Shown here piece by piece: positions 24,017 to 36,160 of a stretch of DNA of 64,000 nt. The stretch is from Microdochium bolleyi (lineage: Eukaryota > Ascomycota > Sordariomycetes > Xylariales > Microdochiaceae). Within the stretch, counting starts at the first letter, position 1; every line of letters starts with the position of its first letter. The notes beneath the pieces are model-generated. The model was not told the origin of the DNA. It made no database searches and was given only the letters and a program-made list of their open reading frames with translations. The position numbers and the translations under genes are program-made. Location of the stretch: NCBI GenBank assembly GCA_001566295.1, contig KQ964252.1:744001-808000 (forward strand), given 5' to 3'.

Positions 24017-26993
24017 GGGCGGATGGCAGAACGTACAAAATACAATATATCTCTCGACCTTTGGGCCTCTAGAACTTTGACGTTGCGGCATTATTGGTCC
24101 GCTAAGCATGCTAGGTAGCTTCAAGACTGGACGAGATCGTGTAGTTCCCAACTCCGAAATGGGAAGCCCGCCTACTTCTCCAAGCACGACCCTGTGCACC
24201 ATTGCGCCGGCTACCTACGTCCACAAATAGAGGAAGATATCATCTACTGGGTGGTACTGATAGCCTCGCTCAGGAATATCCAAGAGATGCGATGACGTGC
24301 TTCCTGGAGTGAGTGAATATCCTCACCGTGAACGTCGGACGGCGTGATCTCTGTCACAAGTCGGCCGACCAGTCATGGGCCGGACTCCAGGAAGTGACTG
24401 GTGAAACACGCGCCCGGGGCCCTGGGCCCGGCGCTTAGCTGGACCCCTGGTTGGCCAGCCAGCCTGAAGCGGGAAGAGAAGCTGGTTTCGCAAAGAGCGC
24501 TAAGCCCTTTGAAACGAGCAAGAATCTCCTGCGGCGTCCTATCAGGGGTACGATCTGGTGTTCATCGGGAGTCTGGGGCACGCAGAGGTCCGTCACCAGG
24601 TATCCGTGCAGGAAATCTGCGGCGTCAGCTTCGACGTGTTGGTCGTTGCCAAGTCCACCAACTGTGTTGACTGCAATGATGAAGTTGCAAAGAATGAACA
24701 CCTGAAGGGCCCCTTAGGGCCGATGGCGGGTACCATGTGCGGGCCGTGCTACCGTCACCAGCCGAAGGATATCTTGTGAGGCTTGAAGCGTGGCCACTCT
24801 TCTGCAAATCGGATGGCCAAGCAAGTTGCGTAAGCCAATCATGGCAACGAAGACTTCTGTGGTGACCGCAGGCACCTCCGTCCCAACTTTCCCAGATTGT
24901 GCGGGTAGATCCCCTGGCAGTGGATGTGGTGCGTGGAAGAGGTCTACAGCATACGCGTACGCAGTAGAGATGGTCCCTTGGGGCCAAGAGGGTGCGATCT
25001 CGGGATCCTTGACTGCTTCAGGGTTCTACCCAGCAACCAGAGGACGGATCTCAGGAGACTTGCTCCACCTGGTATCGCGAGGTACCTTTTGCAGAGTACT
25101 GAGGGCGGCCGTCGTGGCTTGCACCGGAGCAGGAGCAAGGTCTCTGGCGATAGCGCGGACCCCGCCATTCCTGAAGCTCAGGTGCGGGAGAGATCCCTGG
25201 AACCCCTGAGAGGAAGGGACCGCCTCTTTGTTTCGAGCCCCGCTCGAGTAACCCTTTGTTCTCGACTTTCCCCCACCTCGTGCTTCAGCTCCGGGGGTTG
25301 ATCAGGCGGCCGGTGCGCCCGAGCTGCTGGAGGTGCCGTGAGGCGTAGGTGACTACCTACTTACCTTGTTCGTCGTTGTCTCGATATCGTGTTAGATTGG
25401 GCATCCACTCAATGTCCGTCCACGGTTGTTTTTGGCGGTGCATCGTGGATCCCGGTCGTTGTTCTTCCATGTCGCTCTCCGGGATGCCATATTGGATACC
25501 ACATGCGGCGGGAAGGGGCCCTGTCTGCCCTAGAGCAACCGGCGAATGCCGTCCCGGACGATGGCTTCGAAGCCAGCCCTGGAGGACGATCGACTCGGCA
25601 GGCGCAGCTCGTTGGAGGTGTGACACCGGAGGTACGGAGTATTTGGAGAGCAGCATCCAAGTCCTCGTCCCTTTTGGTACTCCGCAGAGACGTGGAAGGC
25701 ACAGGGTCCTGATTCGCACCTGCACCGCCCGCTGACCAGTCAGGCGCCGGGCTGGACCTCCCTCTCAATCTCGGAGCTCTGGCTGACCCTATGAGCCGAG
25801 CCTGAGGTTCTGGAGCTCCCCTGCTCCAAGTCCAAGTCCGGCCACCCTCCTGATGCCCAGCGGCTCCCGCTGCCGTAGCACCAAGCTCCACCAGCACCCA
25901 CCTCCCACTCCCCTCGACCCCGTCCCGCTTGTGCCTCGACCGACCGACCCTTTCCTCTCCGTGTGTCTGTGCTGCTCTCCTTCCTCCTTCCTCCCACTCC
26001 GTCTGCTCTAGTCGCTTCACGCTGTACTCGTCGATCCTCTTTCCTCGTGTGCGTGAGCGACTTCCATTGCGACAACTGCACGAGCAACGCATCAACAGCA
26101 ACGGCAAGCGACCCCTCAATCATCCGCGGCCAATCCTCACAGTACCTCAAGGCGGGGCACCTATCTTGTCCCACGGCTGCCAACCTTCTAGTTCCCGTCT
26201 CACCCGCAACCATCGAACCCTCACTTGAGCTTCAGGTAAGCACGGCTCGGAAGCCATCTCATTCTGGCTTTTGTCCTCCCAGGCACACGATTCCTTCCTC
26301 GAGTATTGGCGACAAATCCGCGACTCTGGTCGCCTCCATCAAGCTATATCCAGCTACCGCTCGTCGCCTTCGAGCCCGAGAGGGGCAATCCCGTTCCGCC
26401 GTCACCCCAGTCAGTCCCACACCACTTCGTCTGCCGATCGCCAGCAACTTGGCCTCAAGCCGTTCTTAGGCCACTGTTTCGACCCGAGAGGTCGTTGGGA
26501 ACGAGGCGCCTTTCCCACAGTTATCAGCCTGGAGTTGTATACAACGGCGGGCGTACGGTGCGGACGTTCAACACGTGGACTTTTCCAGCCAACCAACACA
26601 CCGCGCCTTCTTCGCCTGTGCACTTCTTCGATTGGTCACCCTGCAGGTGCCTGTCTGCCGTCTGCCTTTGCGCCGGCGGACACAGCTGTGCAGCACAAGC
26701 TACCATTGTTTGCTCCGGACGCTGGCAGTGCCAAACAAAGGATCAGCGGGCTAACATAAGCTTCCTTGCGTTCGTCTAGGGAGATTACCGGGCGAGTGTT
26801 GTCACAGCCTACAACGACACTGGACAGCAAATACAAACAATCTCACGGGCGATTACGTTCGTGCGCAGCTGCGGCAGATCGACGGCTTGCGTAGTCTGTT
26901 CTCGCAAGACGATCTACGATTCTCGAGTTGTCTTGAGCAGCACCGCTTAGTAAACTCTACATCATCTCAGCACTCGCAGACTCAACTTCAGTC
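24017..26993. other. Intergenic and probable long leader of the MAP kinase gene
   Basis: About 3 kb without a convincing gene. A strongly CT-rich stretch at about 25885-26045 looks like a fungal transcription-start region, which would give the kinase a leader of close to 1 kb. Within it, a candidate leader intron runs from a GTAAGC donor at 26236 to a CCCAG acceptor at 26282. Open frames here on both strands (for example 25409-26119 minus) have skewed Arg/Ser/Pro composition and no domain. Confidence 0.5.
26236..26282 (+). other. Candidate 5'-leader intron of the MAP kinase gene
   Basis: AG|GTAAGC donor and CTCCCAG acceptor with a pyrimidine-rich end, 47 nt apart, upstream of the coding start. 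Splice signals only; the short length makes it tentative. Confidence 0.3.
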
Positions 26994-28237
26994 ATGTCTC
27001 GAGCTCAGCAGCCCCCATCGGCGGGATCCCGCAAGATCTCGTTCAATGTTAGTGAGCAATACGACATCCAGGATGTCGTTGGTGAAGGTGCCTACGGCGT
27101 TGTTTGGTAAGAAATCCTGCATCGTTGGCACAATGCCTTGCGCCTGTATTGACATTCGAGTATAGCTCTGCCATCCACAAGCCTTCTGGCCAGAAGGTCG
27201 CCATCAAGAAGATCACACCCTTCGACCACTCCATGTTCTGTCTGAGAACCCTGCGTGAAATGAAGCTGCTCCGCTACTTCAACCACGAGAACATCATCTC
27301 CATCCTGGACATCCAGAAGCCGCGCAGCTATGACTCGTTCACTGAGGTTTACCTCATCCAGGTAGGTTACTCGCCATCATGCGCCACAGCCTGTTCCGGT
27401 GTCCAGTAACTGACATGACGTAGGAACTCATGGAGACAGATATGCACCGCGTTATCCGAACCCAAGACCTGTCTGATGACCATTGCCAGTACTTCATCTA
27501 CCAAACACTGCGTGCTCTCAAGGCTATGCACTCCGCCAACGTGCTACACAGAGATCTGAAGCCTAGCAACCTTCTCCTGAACGCCAACTGCGATCTGAAG
27601 GTTTGCGACTTTGGTCTTGCCCGTTCTGCCGCGTCGCAAGAAGACAACTCTGGTTTCATGACCGAATACGTTGCTACCCGTTGGTACCGTGCTCCAGAGA
27701 TCATGTTGACCTTCAAGGAGTACACAAAGGCCATTGACGTGTGGTCTGTTGGCTGTATCCTCGCCGAGATGTTGAGCGGCAAGCCTCTCTTCCCCGGAAA
27801 GGACTGTGAGTAGCTCCTCGACCAATTTATGCTCCGCCTGCGGTACTGACTTCGCTGCAGACCACCACCAATTGACTCTTATCCTGGACGTTCTTGGCAC
27901 ACCCACGATGGAGGATTACTATGGGATCAAGTCGCGCCGTGCCCGGGAGTACATCCGGTCTCTTCCTTTCAAGAAGAAGGTGCCGTTCAGGACACTGTTC
28001 CCCAAGACCTCGGACCTCGCCCTCGACCTGCTTGAGAAGCTGTTGGCATTCAACCCTGTTAAGCGCATCACGGTTGAAGAAGCCCTAAAGCACCCCTACC
28101 TCGAGCCTTACCACGACCCCGAGGACGAGCCGACTGCCCCCCCGATTCCGGAGGAATTCTTTGACTTTGACAAGCACAAGGACAACCTGAGCAAGGAGCA
28201 GCTGAAGCAGCTCATCTACCAGGAAATCATGCGGTAG
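26994..28237 (+). CDS. PMK1: Fus3/Kss1-class MAP kinase (Pmk1 ortholog)
   Basis: Terminal kinase of the fungal mating/invasive-growth MAPK cascade; in plant pathogens this class controls appressorium formation and invasive growth. The 355 aa product comes from exons 26994-27106, 27166-27361, 27424-27805 and 27861-28237; all introns are GT-AG and join the protein exactly at family-conserved positions. Visible residues: glycine loop from Gly30 (GEGAYG), catalytic Lys52, HRD at 145-147, DFG Asp165, activation lip Thr183-Glu184-Tyr185 (the TEY type), and a C-terminal acidic docking region (HDPEDEPTAPP). Length and nearly every segment match the ~356 aa Pmk1/Fmk1 family. The opening MSRAQQPPSAGSRKISF is a minor variant of the usual N-terminus. 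No lesion. Confidence 0.97.
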
Positions 28238-29367
28238 GACGGTGATCGGGTCTCTTGAGAAGTGGAGGGGTGCGAGGAATGGAACCATCTGAACATCCGT
28301 CATGGGCTGGCGATGCATCGCATGGCTCATCCTGGTTGTAGGCTATGCCTCCCAAGGCACAATAGAACGCGGAGGAAATATGCCGCGATTTGGGTAGCAG
28401 TCCAAGGAGGAAACATTGTAGCAAGCGAACTTGTGCCATCGCAGGGAAGCTATTTTGTCATTCAGAAGTTTTGCGTGATTCCCCAAATTCTACATATTCG
28501 TCAACTAAGAAGTGGATCATTTTGTTTGAGGATTGGCGTCGCATATCTCGCAAGAACTGGGGCGAAGCTGCTACTTAACACACGCACGTTCAAATTGGAT
28601 GATTTAAGCTGGTCTGTACGCCGACCCTCATCTGATACATGACGCAGAGTTATCTAGGGTGAAGGTATCTGCGAAAATAGACCACACCCCCTCAAAGTAT
28701 TCGACGCGGGACCATATGCCATACCTGCCGTAACAGGAGATTGTCTGTGCTCACTCCTTGGAATCGCGAGTCCTGACCCGCCATGTCATTTCACCGGAGC
28801 CTGCCTACACAGTATATCACATAGAAAGACAGATTAGGGTTCACGGGTCGCACGCAAGGCTTCTCGGAACTTTACTTCGTGTTTGGGTACTGAGCTAAAG
28901 TCACGCAACGGCGGGAAAGTGGGTGTCGGATAACGCAAGGAAAAGGTGGGCAGCATGACAATTGCGTTGGGAGATGGGGATGATAGCAGGATCCAGAATC
29001 ATCGCCAGGACCAGATACCTGCCAAGAGGGTTACAAGACGGTGATACAGCTGCACTACAGAGGTCTCGCTCACTGATCGTTGCAGAGCGATTATCAGTGA
29101 AAGCAATAGGGGTGAGGTAAAGGACAGAATCGAAATGAGTACGCGCAATACAAGCGGATGGGGGAATAGTGAAAGCAGAAGCGGATAGGGGGGGGGGGGG
29201 GGGTTCACAAAAGAAGGAGTATGGCCATTGACGCGGAGGCAGACACCCCGTCAAGCAGCTCATGTCGCAGACCACCATGAAACACCCACGTCCTTCTTTT
29301 TTCCAGATTTCTAGTTTCGCGACACCTTCGCTCGTCCCGTGCTTTGAGGATCCTCCTTTGCCGGTTC
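28238..29367. other. Intergenic between convergent 3' ends
   Basis: This is the 3' flank of the MAP kinase gene and of the Slm1-like gene. No gene recognised. It contains a 16-base G homopolymer listed separately. Confidence 0.6.
29188..29203 (+). repeat. G homopolymer, 16 bases
   Basis: Uninterrupted run of G in the 3' flank of the Slm1-like gene. Run length is likely to be imprecise in assembly. Confidence 0.9.
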
Positions 29368-32237
29368 TTAGACGCCGGGAGTGCTCGCGGGAATGCTGCG
29401 AGGGTATTCGCCGGGGACGTGGGGGGTTGAGTCAAGTCTCTTCCCAGCTGCGGGTCTGACGGGGCTGCTCAGATCGCTTGTAAGAGTGTCGATGCTAGCA
29501 GCAGAAGACGGCTGCCAGGAGGGAGCAGTGGATTGGCCCGTGCTGGCTGTGTTAGCAGACTGATGCGTGTAGGCTCCCATGGCTGCAGGTGTGCTCTCAT
29601 AGTTTGGCTGGCTCGCGTAACCCTCTTTGGAAGGCAACTCATGGGGCCCTGAGTTGGTGCTGGTGTATTGGTCTGCGCCATGGTCGTAACTTGCTGTTGA
29701 CCCCATGAGAACAATAGGTTGGTCGAAGTTGTGGGTGTTTTGCTGCTGAGGCTGGAACTGCTCAGGCTGAGGCGGGAACTGCTGCTGCTGTGGTGGCTGC
29801 AGCGTTTGCTGCTGGAAAGCTTGGCCGCTGTATGGGTTGACGCCATCCTGACGGGCTTCATGGTCAATCCTGGCGGCGTGGCTAGGTGCCTCATCCATAA
29901 CGACGCTGGCTGTGTTGCCATAAGACTGACCAACGGGCTGTTCCCGGCTTGTGTCTCCATAGTAGCGATCATCAACGCCACTGCCGGGCTGACCAGCAGC
30001 TGCCGCAATGACGTCGTGGTCCTGAGCTCCATTGGCCTGGGTGTTATGGACGGTTGTGTCCCGGTCTAGTACTGCAGAACTGCCGCTGCTGGGCGAGAGG
30101 GGCACCTGTAAGCCTCTCTGAGCGGTAACTTCGAGGTCGCTTGGGAATCGCCCACCTGGCTGCGGCCTGTTCTGATGCGCTTCGCGAGAGCCTGGGGTGG
30201 CCACGGCGAGATTCTGCACAAACGGCTCGTCGTCTTCTTCGTCGACCATTCCATCGCTGCTGACTGATCGCTGCGAGGACCGGGAGTAGGATCGAGCGTG
30301 GTTGCCACGGATGAAGTTGCTGATTTCCTCGGGAGTCTTCTCGGTGAGGGCCTTGATGTCCTCGTACCATGCCATCATCGTGTCGTGGCTCTCGGCGCGG
30401 AAAACCCAGGTGTGGCCACGATGCATACCTCCAGTTTGTCGGCCCTTGAGGATGAACTTGTTGGAAGAACCTCCCTGCGTCGAGTGCGAGCCGAGCTTCT
30501 GCTCTGGAAGGTACAGCGACATCACAGGTGCTTGTGTCTTGTCCGCCGACTTGAACTCATGCAAGTGTGTTGGCGAGAGGACATACCTGAGCCAATGTTA
30601 GCATATGCGATTAAAATGGGGGAAGAGACGAACCATCCGGCTGTGTAACTCTTCAGATATTTGCTCTTGCGCTCGAGAAGTCCAGCCCGAATCTCCTGGC
30701 AAGCGACGTGATTCCTGCCAGGATAGTGCACGCGGTCGACGGAGCGAATGGCGATTTCGGGATCAACAAATTGTGTATCGCGCTGGACAAAGTTGGTCCA
30801 TTCGAAGTCTTTGGGCATAGCGATCGGGCCTCCACGGAGCTCCTCGATCGCGCTGTACGCGTTGTCGGACTCGCGCTTGAGGATGCCCGCATACGCGTTG
30901 TAGGCCTTCTGAATTTCGCCAACGACAATCGACTCGAGCTCTCTTCCAGAGGTTTCGAGATTGAGGTACGCCTGCCGTGCGAGTTAGCTCGGGTTCAATA
31001 ACACATGGAGCACAGCACAAAAGCTAGGATATCTCTTACCTGGTGCAAATAGTTCTCTTCATCCAGCTGTCTCTCCACCTGGCGGTCGACTGCCAATCGC
31101 AGCAGGTAAGGATCTTGCTTGCCTGTGGTCAGGGACGGATCCAGCTCCGTCTGGCCTAAGCATTCCGAGAGTGCATTGACGGCTTTTCGGGTGTTGTCCA
31201 TCTCCTTTTCAACGGAGTTCTTGAAGTCGCCTGACAGTCCTCTGATTTCCTTCATCTTTTGGTTCAGATCGCTTCTCAAACCGGTAAGGGCGAGAATAAC
31301 GTCCTCCTCGATCTCTCTCGCCTTGCCGGCTTCGTGGATAGATGTCTTGTGGTAGTTTCTGAGGATTTGCAAGGCATCGTCCAACCCTCCCGCAGCCAGG
31401 AAGCCGGGCGGGGTTGAAGTGTTATTCAGGACATTGGCGAGCTTGAGAAGTGACTTTGAGCGATGCTCGTAGTGGTTCTGAATTTCCCTGAAGTACGCGA
31501 TCAAGTCCTTGAGAACCTTTCTCCAAGCTGGATGACGAAATTTTGATTAGCATACTTTCTCGGATCGGGTAGTCTATCACTTGGAGCGCTCTGTGCCGTG
31601 ACTTACTCTGGAAGCGATTTGCCAATGTCTCAGTGGGGTTACCCGAGGTCGGCACGGGACAGTGGAAGACATTGTTAGCCTCCTCCGGATCGTCGGCGCT
31701 CTGCAGGGCGAGGCTGCGCACACTCCCAGCCTTCATGCTCCTGCGACTGGAGCTGCGCCGAATGCTGCCGCCGCCCTTGCGAAGGGAGTTCTTCTTCTTG
31801 AGGGTGTTACCCCGCGACAGGGAGGCAGCCTGGCCATCAGCAAGGCTACCTTCTGTCGAGCGGTGGGACCGGTGGGAGGCCACCGAGCTTGAGCGCTGCA
31901 TGGCTGGGTGATTGAGGATGGAACTGCCTCTCACGCTCGCATCCCACTCCTCGGTGAACTTTGTCGGGCGGTTCTGGGCGCTCAGATAGCCGTTGGTGTC
32001 GGCGCCGTTGGTGCTGTCTTGGTAAGAGAAGTCGTTTGTGCTGGTGGGCGGCAGATGGGTGTTGGCCAGCGTGTTGGAGAGAGTCTGCTGGTCGAAGGCT
32101 GAAGGGCCAGTTGCAGCAGCAGGACGAGCAGTGTCGGGGTTGGAGGAGTGACCGCCGTCGTAGGGGCCGGGCTGGTGAGGGAAGTAGTCGTCGGCGGCGG
32201 CGGGCAGCCTGGAGGGAGCGGGCTGGCTGGCGGACAT
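29368..32237 (-). CDS. SLM1: Slm1/Slm2-like PH-domain protein, TORC2 effector type
   Basis: Plasma-membrane phosphoinositide-binding adaptor; yeast Slm1/2 bind PI(4,5)P2, sit in eisosomes and activate TORC2-Ypk signalling. The 891 aa product comes from exons 31607-32237, 31040-31527, 30634-30971 and 29368-30586. Order: a 210-residue Ser-rich basic N-terminus; a helical F-BAR-like region (about 211-460; YFREIQNHYEHRSKSLLKLA); a PH domain (about 465-580; GRQTGGMHRGHTWVFRAESH, then DTMMAWYEDIKAL); and a 300-residue disordered Gln/Pro/Ser-rich tail. The first real ATG is at 32237; the frame is open slightly further but only from GTG. The third intron has an unusual GTTCGT donor, though the joined reading GWYVLSPTHLHEF is right for the PH domain. 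The assignment to Slm rather than another BAR-PH protein rests on the domain order. Confidence 0.87.
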
Positions 32238-33391
32238 TGCGGCCACGACGTGACGTATTCGTTGCGCAGTCGAGTGGCTACTGAGGAAGCGGCTTAGCGG
32301 AAAAGGGCGACTTGTCTGAAAACAGCGGGCGCAGAAGGCGATCGGCGGGCACGCAGGCGATGGGCAGCTGCTCGGCGCTGCTAATGCGGGAGCGATCTCA
32401 ACTCTACAGGACTAGCTCCGAGGAATTGGCCGCCGTAGTGCCTGGAGGTGAGACTCGACGCCTGTGTCAGAGCTGCAGCGGCGTGCTCTGTTTCCCCTGA
32501 CTACTGGGAGACGGACCAACGATAGCAGCAGCGAGGGCCGGCAAAAGGCATGCGCTCTGAGGCGAGCACTGAGACACTCTGAAGCAGATGGGGCAGAACG
32601 GGTTGGAAAAGACCGACCTTTTGGAGACTGGCAGGTGAGGTGTGGAGGGTTGGCGCGGGGAAGGGCCAAGGAGTAGGTTCAGACGAAGACCCGGAGTGCG
32701 TCGAGCTGTCGACTATCTGGGCTGTCTGTCAGTGGGCCTGTGCGAAGAGTGCCGGCAGGGCAGGAGGTCCAGGCCAACATGCCAAGCGAGTCCGTACGCG
32801 TAAGTACCTTGAGGTATCAATAATGAGTCCTGCAGCCGGATGCCCAGAGTATCCAGAGGGCACAGCGATTCCAAGGAGGTGGGTGATGGGCAGGAGCGTG
32901 AGGGCCGGGCCGGGCTGGGCTGGGGAAGAGCTGCGAGAGCTGCGATAGCTGCGGGAGCTCCTGAGGGAGCCAGTGATGTCACCCGGGACCATTCACCCTG
33001 GGGCAGGCGCCGAGCCCGCCAGTTCGAGCTGGTCTGCGCCCGAGCCCCTGCCCATTCCGAAAGGTGGGGAACTTCTGCACTGGCGCTCATCTCGTCAAGA
33101 CAAGAGACCACCCAGATTGCTCGACTTTCTCGCGGCTTCTCGCCCAACGGCCTTGCTCTCATTCAGGAACCTTGGAAAGCCCTGGCGCCCCAAGCCCGGC
33201 ACTTGAGCGGCGTGCACTAGGCCCCGTCACAGCAAGTTTTCCGTGCCGGACGCATCTTGCTAGCCCTACATTCCAGCTTCCAGTCGGCATCATGACTGAT
33301 ACAGTCCTTCAGGCGCCAGTTGCGCGCCCCACGACGCACTACTGAGCTGTGGGTGCTGCGCAATGACGTAATTGTTTCCGGCACCACCTCC

Positions 33392-33420
33392 TCCACCACC
33401 ACCACCACCACCACCACCAC
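33392..33420 (+). repeat. (CCA)n microsatellite
   Basis: About nine to ten CCA/CAC triplets in intergenic DNA. Confidence 0.9.
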
Positions 33421-35389
33421 AGACAGGTCTTGGAGACAGAAACCAAGCCTCTCGGCACTTCCGAGTGATGATATGCAGACTGCTGGCAGATCCTCGGGAG
33501 GGGCAAGTTGGTCGGGAGTGATGTGATGCACGCCACCGTGGAGTGTCCATGCGACTGCGCCTGGTCGTGGTCATCTCCTCCTCACTGATGATGGTGGTCC
33601 CGCAACCACATGGGTATTGCAGGACGCCGCGATTTGAGGGCGGGTGCTGTGTAGGAAGAGTGCTCGAGCGAAAGTTCCATGCGCCAGAAAGGCAAACCGG
33701 AAGACTGCCAAGGTTTGCATTCGGCCGAGCCAACCATCCAAGCGCTCTGTCTTGACAGGTGACCAATTAGCTCTAGCGTGTCTCCGAGCTTCATCTCTGC
33801 TGAACCACTCGGAACTCTTCAAACCTCTCAAGCTTCATTGTAGCAGCAACAATCGTGCCGAACGCTGGAGCAACAGCACTCGCCCGTGTCGTGTCAGTTC
33901 GCACATAAAGATTTATTGGTTGCGCATGGGGCCCTTCCGGGTTATCTTTCGTGCTGAGAGACCGTCTGTTTTCATGGGGAAGCATTCTCATCTGAGGGCC
34001 AGTTCGATGTCGCAAGCTGTGCTGATGGGTTTGTGGCAGACATGGCTAAGCCGAAGCCAGAGGTCGAGGATTCTACACACCCGCTACAAGGGCGCCCTTT
34101 TGACGATCCGGAGATAGACTACTGGAGCACTGAGAACCAGTAGCGTGTTAAAGTGACAGCTTGTGACGTTGCTTCGCTAGATGAAGCGGCACCTTCAACG
34201 GACGCATGCAGACCATGCCAGAACGTCTCGTGTTGGCAACCCCAAGAAAGATAGTCTACCAGAGGGAGTTGCTTCCCATGGTGAACGACGGTGGACCGGC
34301 TGTCACTTCCAGCAACACGGACGACGATGACTATATAGCATGTCCACGGTAGGCCTGGCAATCGCAATCGTGCCCACGATCGGCTCCCCACGCAAGGTTC
34401 TGGGCACCAATAGTCCTGAAAGCGACAGTGCTGGTGATAGTTACGGCAATGGTAGTGTCGATGGCCATCCGGGTGTGCCTTTGTCAAGGAGCAGGACTGG
34501 GAGAACCCTTGGAAGAGGAGCGAATTCAGAGAATCGAAGATGGAGAGCTACAGAAATGCGTTAGCCATACTCCATTCAATGGGCTGACCGTACCTCTACA
34601 CCCACCCACCTCACACGTTCTCCTCCCTATAATCCTCAAGGTAGAAAAACACCTCTACCAAATCTACCCCAACTGAAAAGAATTACCTCGGTGGTTTGCT
34701 ATGACTTTCGATCTCAAATGTTTCGAGGTGTGAGACGTCTGGAGCCTCTGGAACTTTGGGCAACGAGGACAATCCGTGTCACATATAAGCCATTTCGTCG
34801 AGATGCCGAGCAGTTCTTTACAGATACCGAGCCAATCACCATTTGCAAGTGAGGTACGTGGAAACTTCGCCAACAGAACCCTGCCGCCCGCAAAGGCCTC
34901 CACCATCCATGGGCCCCGGGTGCAAGAGAGGTCGAGCACTTGTCTTCAATGGTTCTACGTCCAGAAGCAGCTAGCCACATGCGTGAACTGCTCTCGATCG
35001 CGCATCCTTCTCCAAGAGTCCCGGAGTGTGGGAGGGCGGTCGATTTGCTTCTGATACCGCCTAGCCAGGGCCAAACAGCACCCAACCCAGCTCGAACGGG
35101 CGGGTTGCGAAACCGCTCCCTCTTGAGCAAGGGACTCATGTCGGCCTTCCTTGTTGTGGACAACCGACCTCAGACTATGACCCCGCGGAGCCAGAGACAG
35201 GTTCCTTCCACAGGGAGACGTTGGCTCGAGTGAACGCAGGGGAGTAAAAAACAAGGAGGAGAAAGTGGCAACACTGCCATTGCCGCGACAAGACACTCCT
35301 TCCGTCCAGGAACACGCGAGCAATCCCGCAACCACTGCTGTGGCTCATCTAATTGACCGAAGCAGAAGGCATGGCCTTTGCTGCACTTG

Positions 35390-35405
35390 ATTTTATTTTA
35401 TTTTA
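35390..35405 (+). repeat. (ATTTT)3 AT-rich run
   Basis: Three ATTTT units in an otherwise balanced region, in the 3' flank of the sugar transporter gene. Confidence 0.7.
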
Positions 35406-36160
35406 TAAATCTTTTTCTTTCCAAGCGCACTCGGCACTTCGTTCGACCATAGCAACAGGCCGAGACTGAAAAGTTACAACACAAAAGTACTCAGCTTGCC
35501 CTAAGCTCCCAGCTTCCGCAGTTCCTGCCTCCAAGAGCGTGGAGGAGCTCGGGAGCAGTCGCGCGACCAGCCAAACCCTGCCAGATTTGGATGGTTCTAG
35601 GCTCGCGCGTGGCCTTCTTAATCAATGGGGAGTATCTTGACCTTCTCGGAATGGGAAATGCAGGAAGCAGCAACCCTGACGTTTCGCACGTCGTGAAGTT
35701 TGTCCCCCAATCCTGGAGGTTCGGAGTCTCGTAAGTTGGGTGCACACGGGATATCAAGTTGCGATATGTTGGGATGCTTTTGTCGTTGAGTGCCGGGCTT
35801 GTCCAGAGGTGAAGAAGGCAAGTATGAGCGGGAAGAATGAGTATTGTTCTGCTTACTGCTTTTGTCGCCGCATGCTTTCACCCATCAAGTCTTGCACTTT
35901 CTCTTCGTGAATGGTCATACTTTCAATGAATATGGCCATTCATTATTGAGGAAATCTCCTGCATCATAAAGTTCAAACCAAAAAGAATTGGGCACGTCTG
36001 CGCAAAGACCGTGCTCATGGGTATCTTCAATATCTTACACGCCAACCCCCACCCACGGATTCTTGGATCAACGAAAACCCCCCTCACCCAGGACTGCCTA
36101 TACGCCGTTGCTGGCGATTTTTCACTCAAGCACACCTGGTTCAACGGAACGCAGACACTT

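Larger units (their letters stand above)
32238..36160. other. Gene-poor intergenic stretch, 3.9 kb
   Basis: This is the 5' flank of the Slm1-like gene on the left and the 3' flank of the sugar transporter on the right. Scattered open frames of up to about 157 codons occur on both strands; none has a domain or a convincing exon structure. It contains a (CCA)n microsatellite and an ATTTT-type run. No transposon ends were recognised. Confidence 0.5.

Noticed and set aside
25409..26119. 236-codon minus-strand frame in the MAP kinase upstream region
   Set aside because: It is the complement of a CT-rich transcription-start region; Arg/Gly/Glu composition with no domain.
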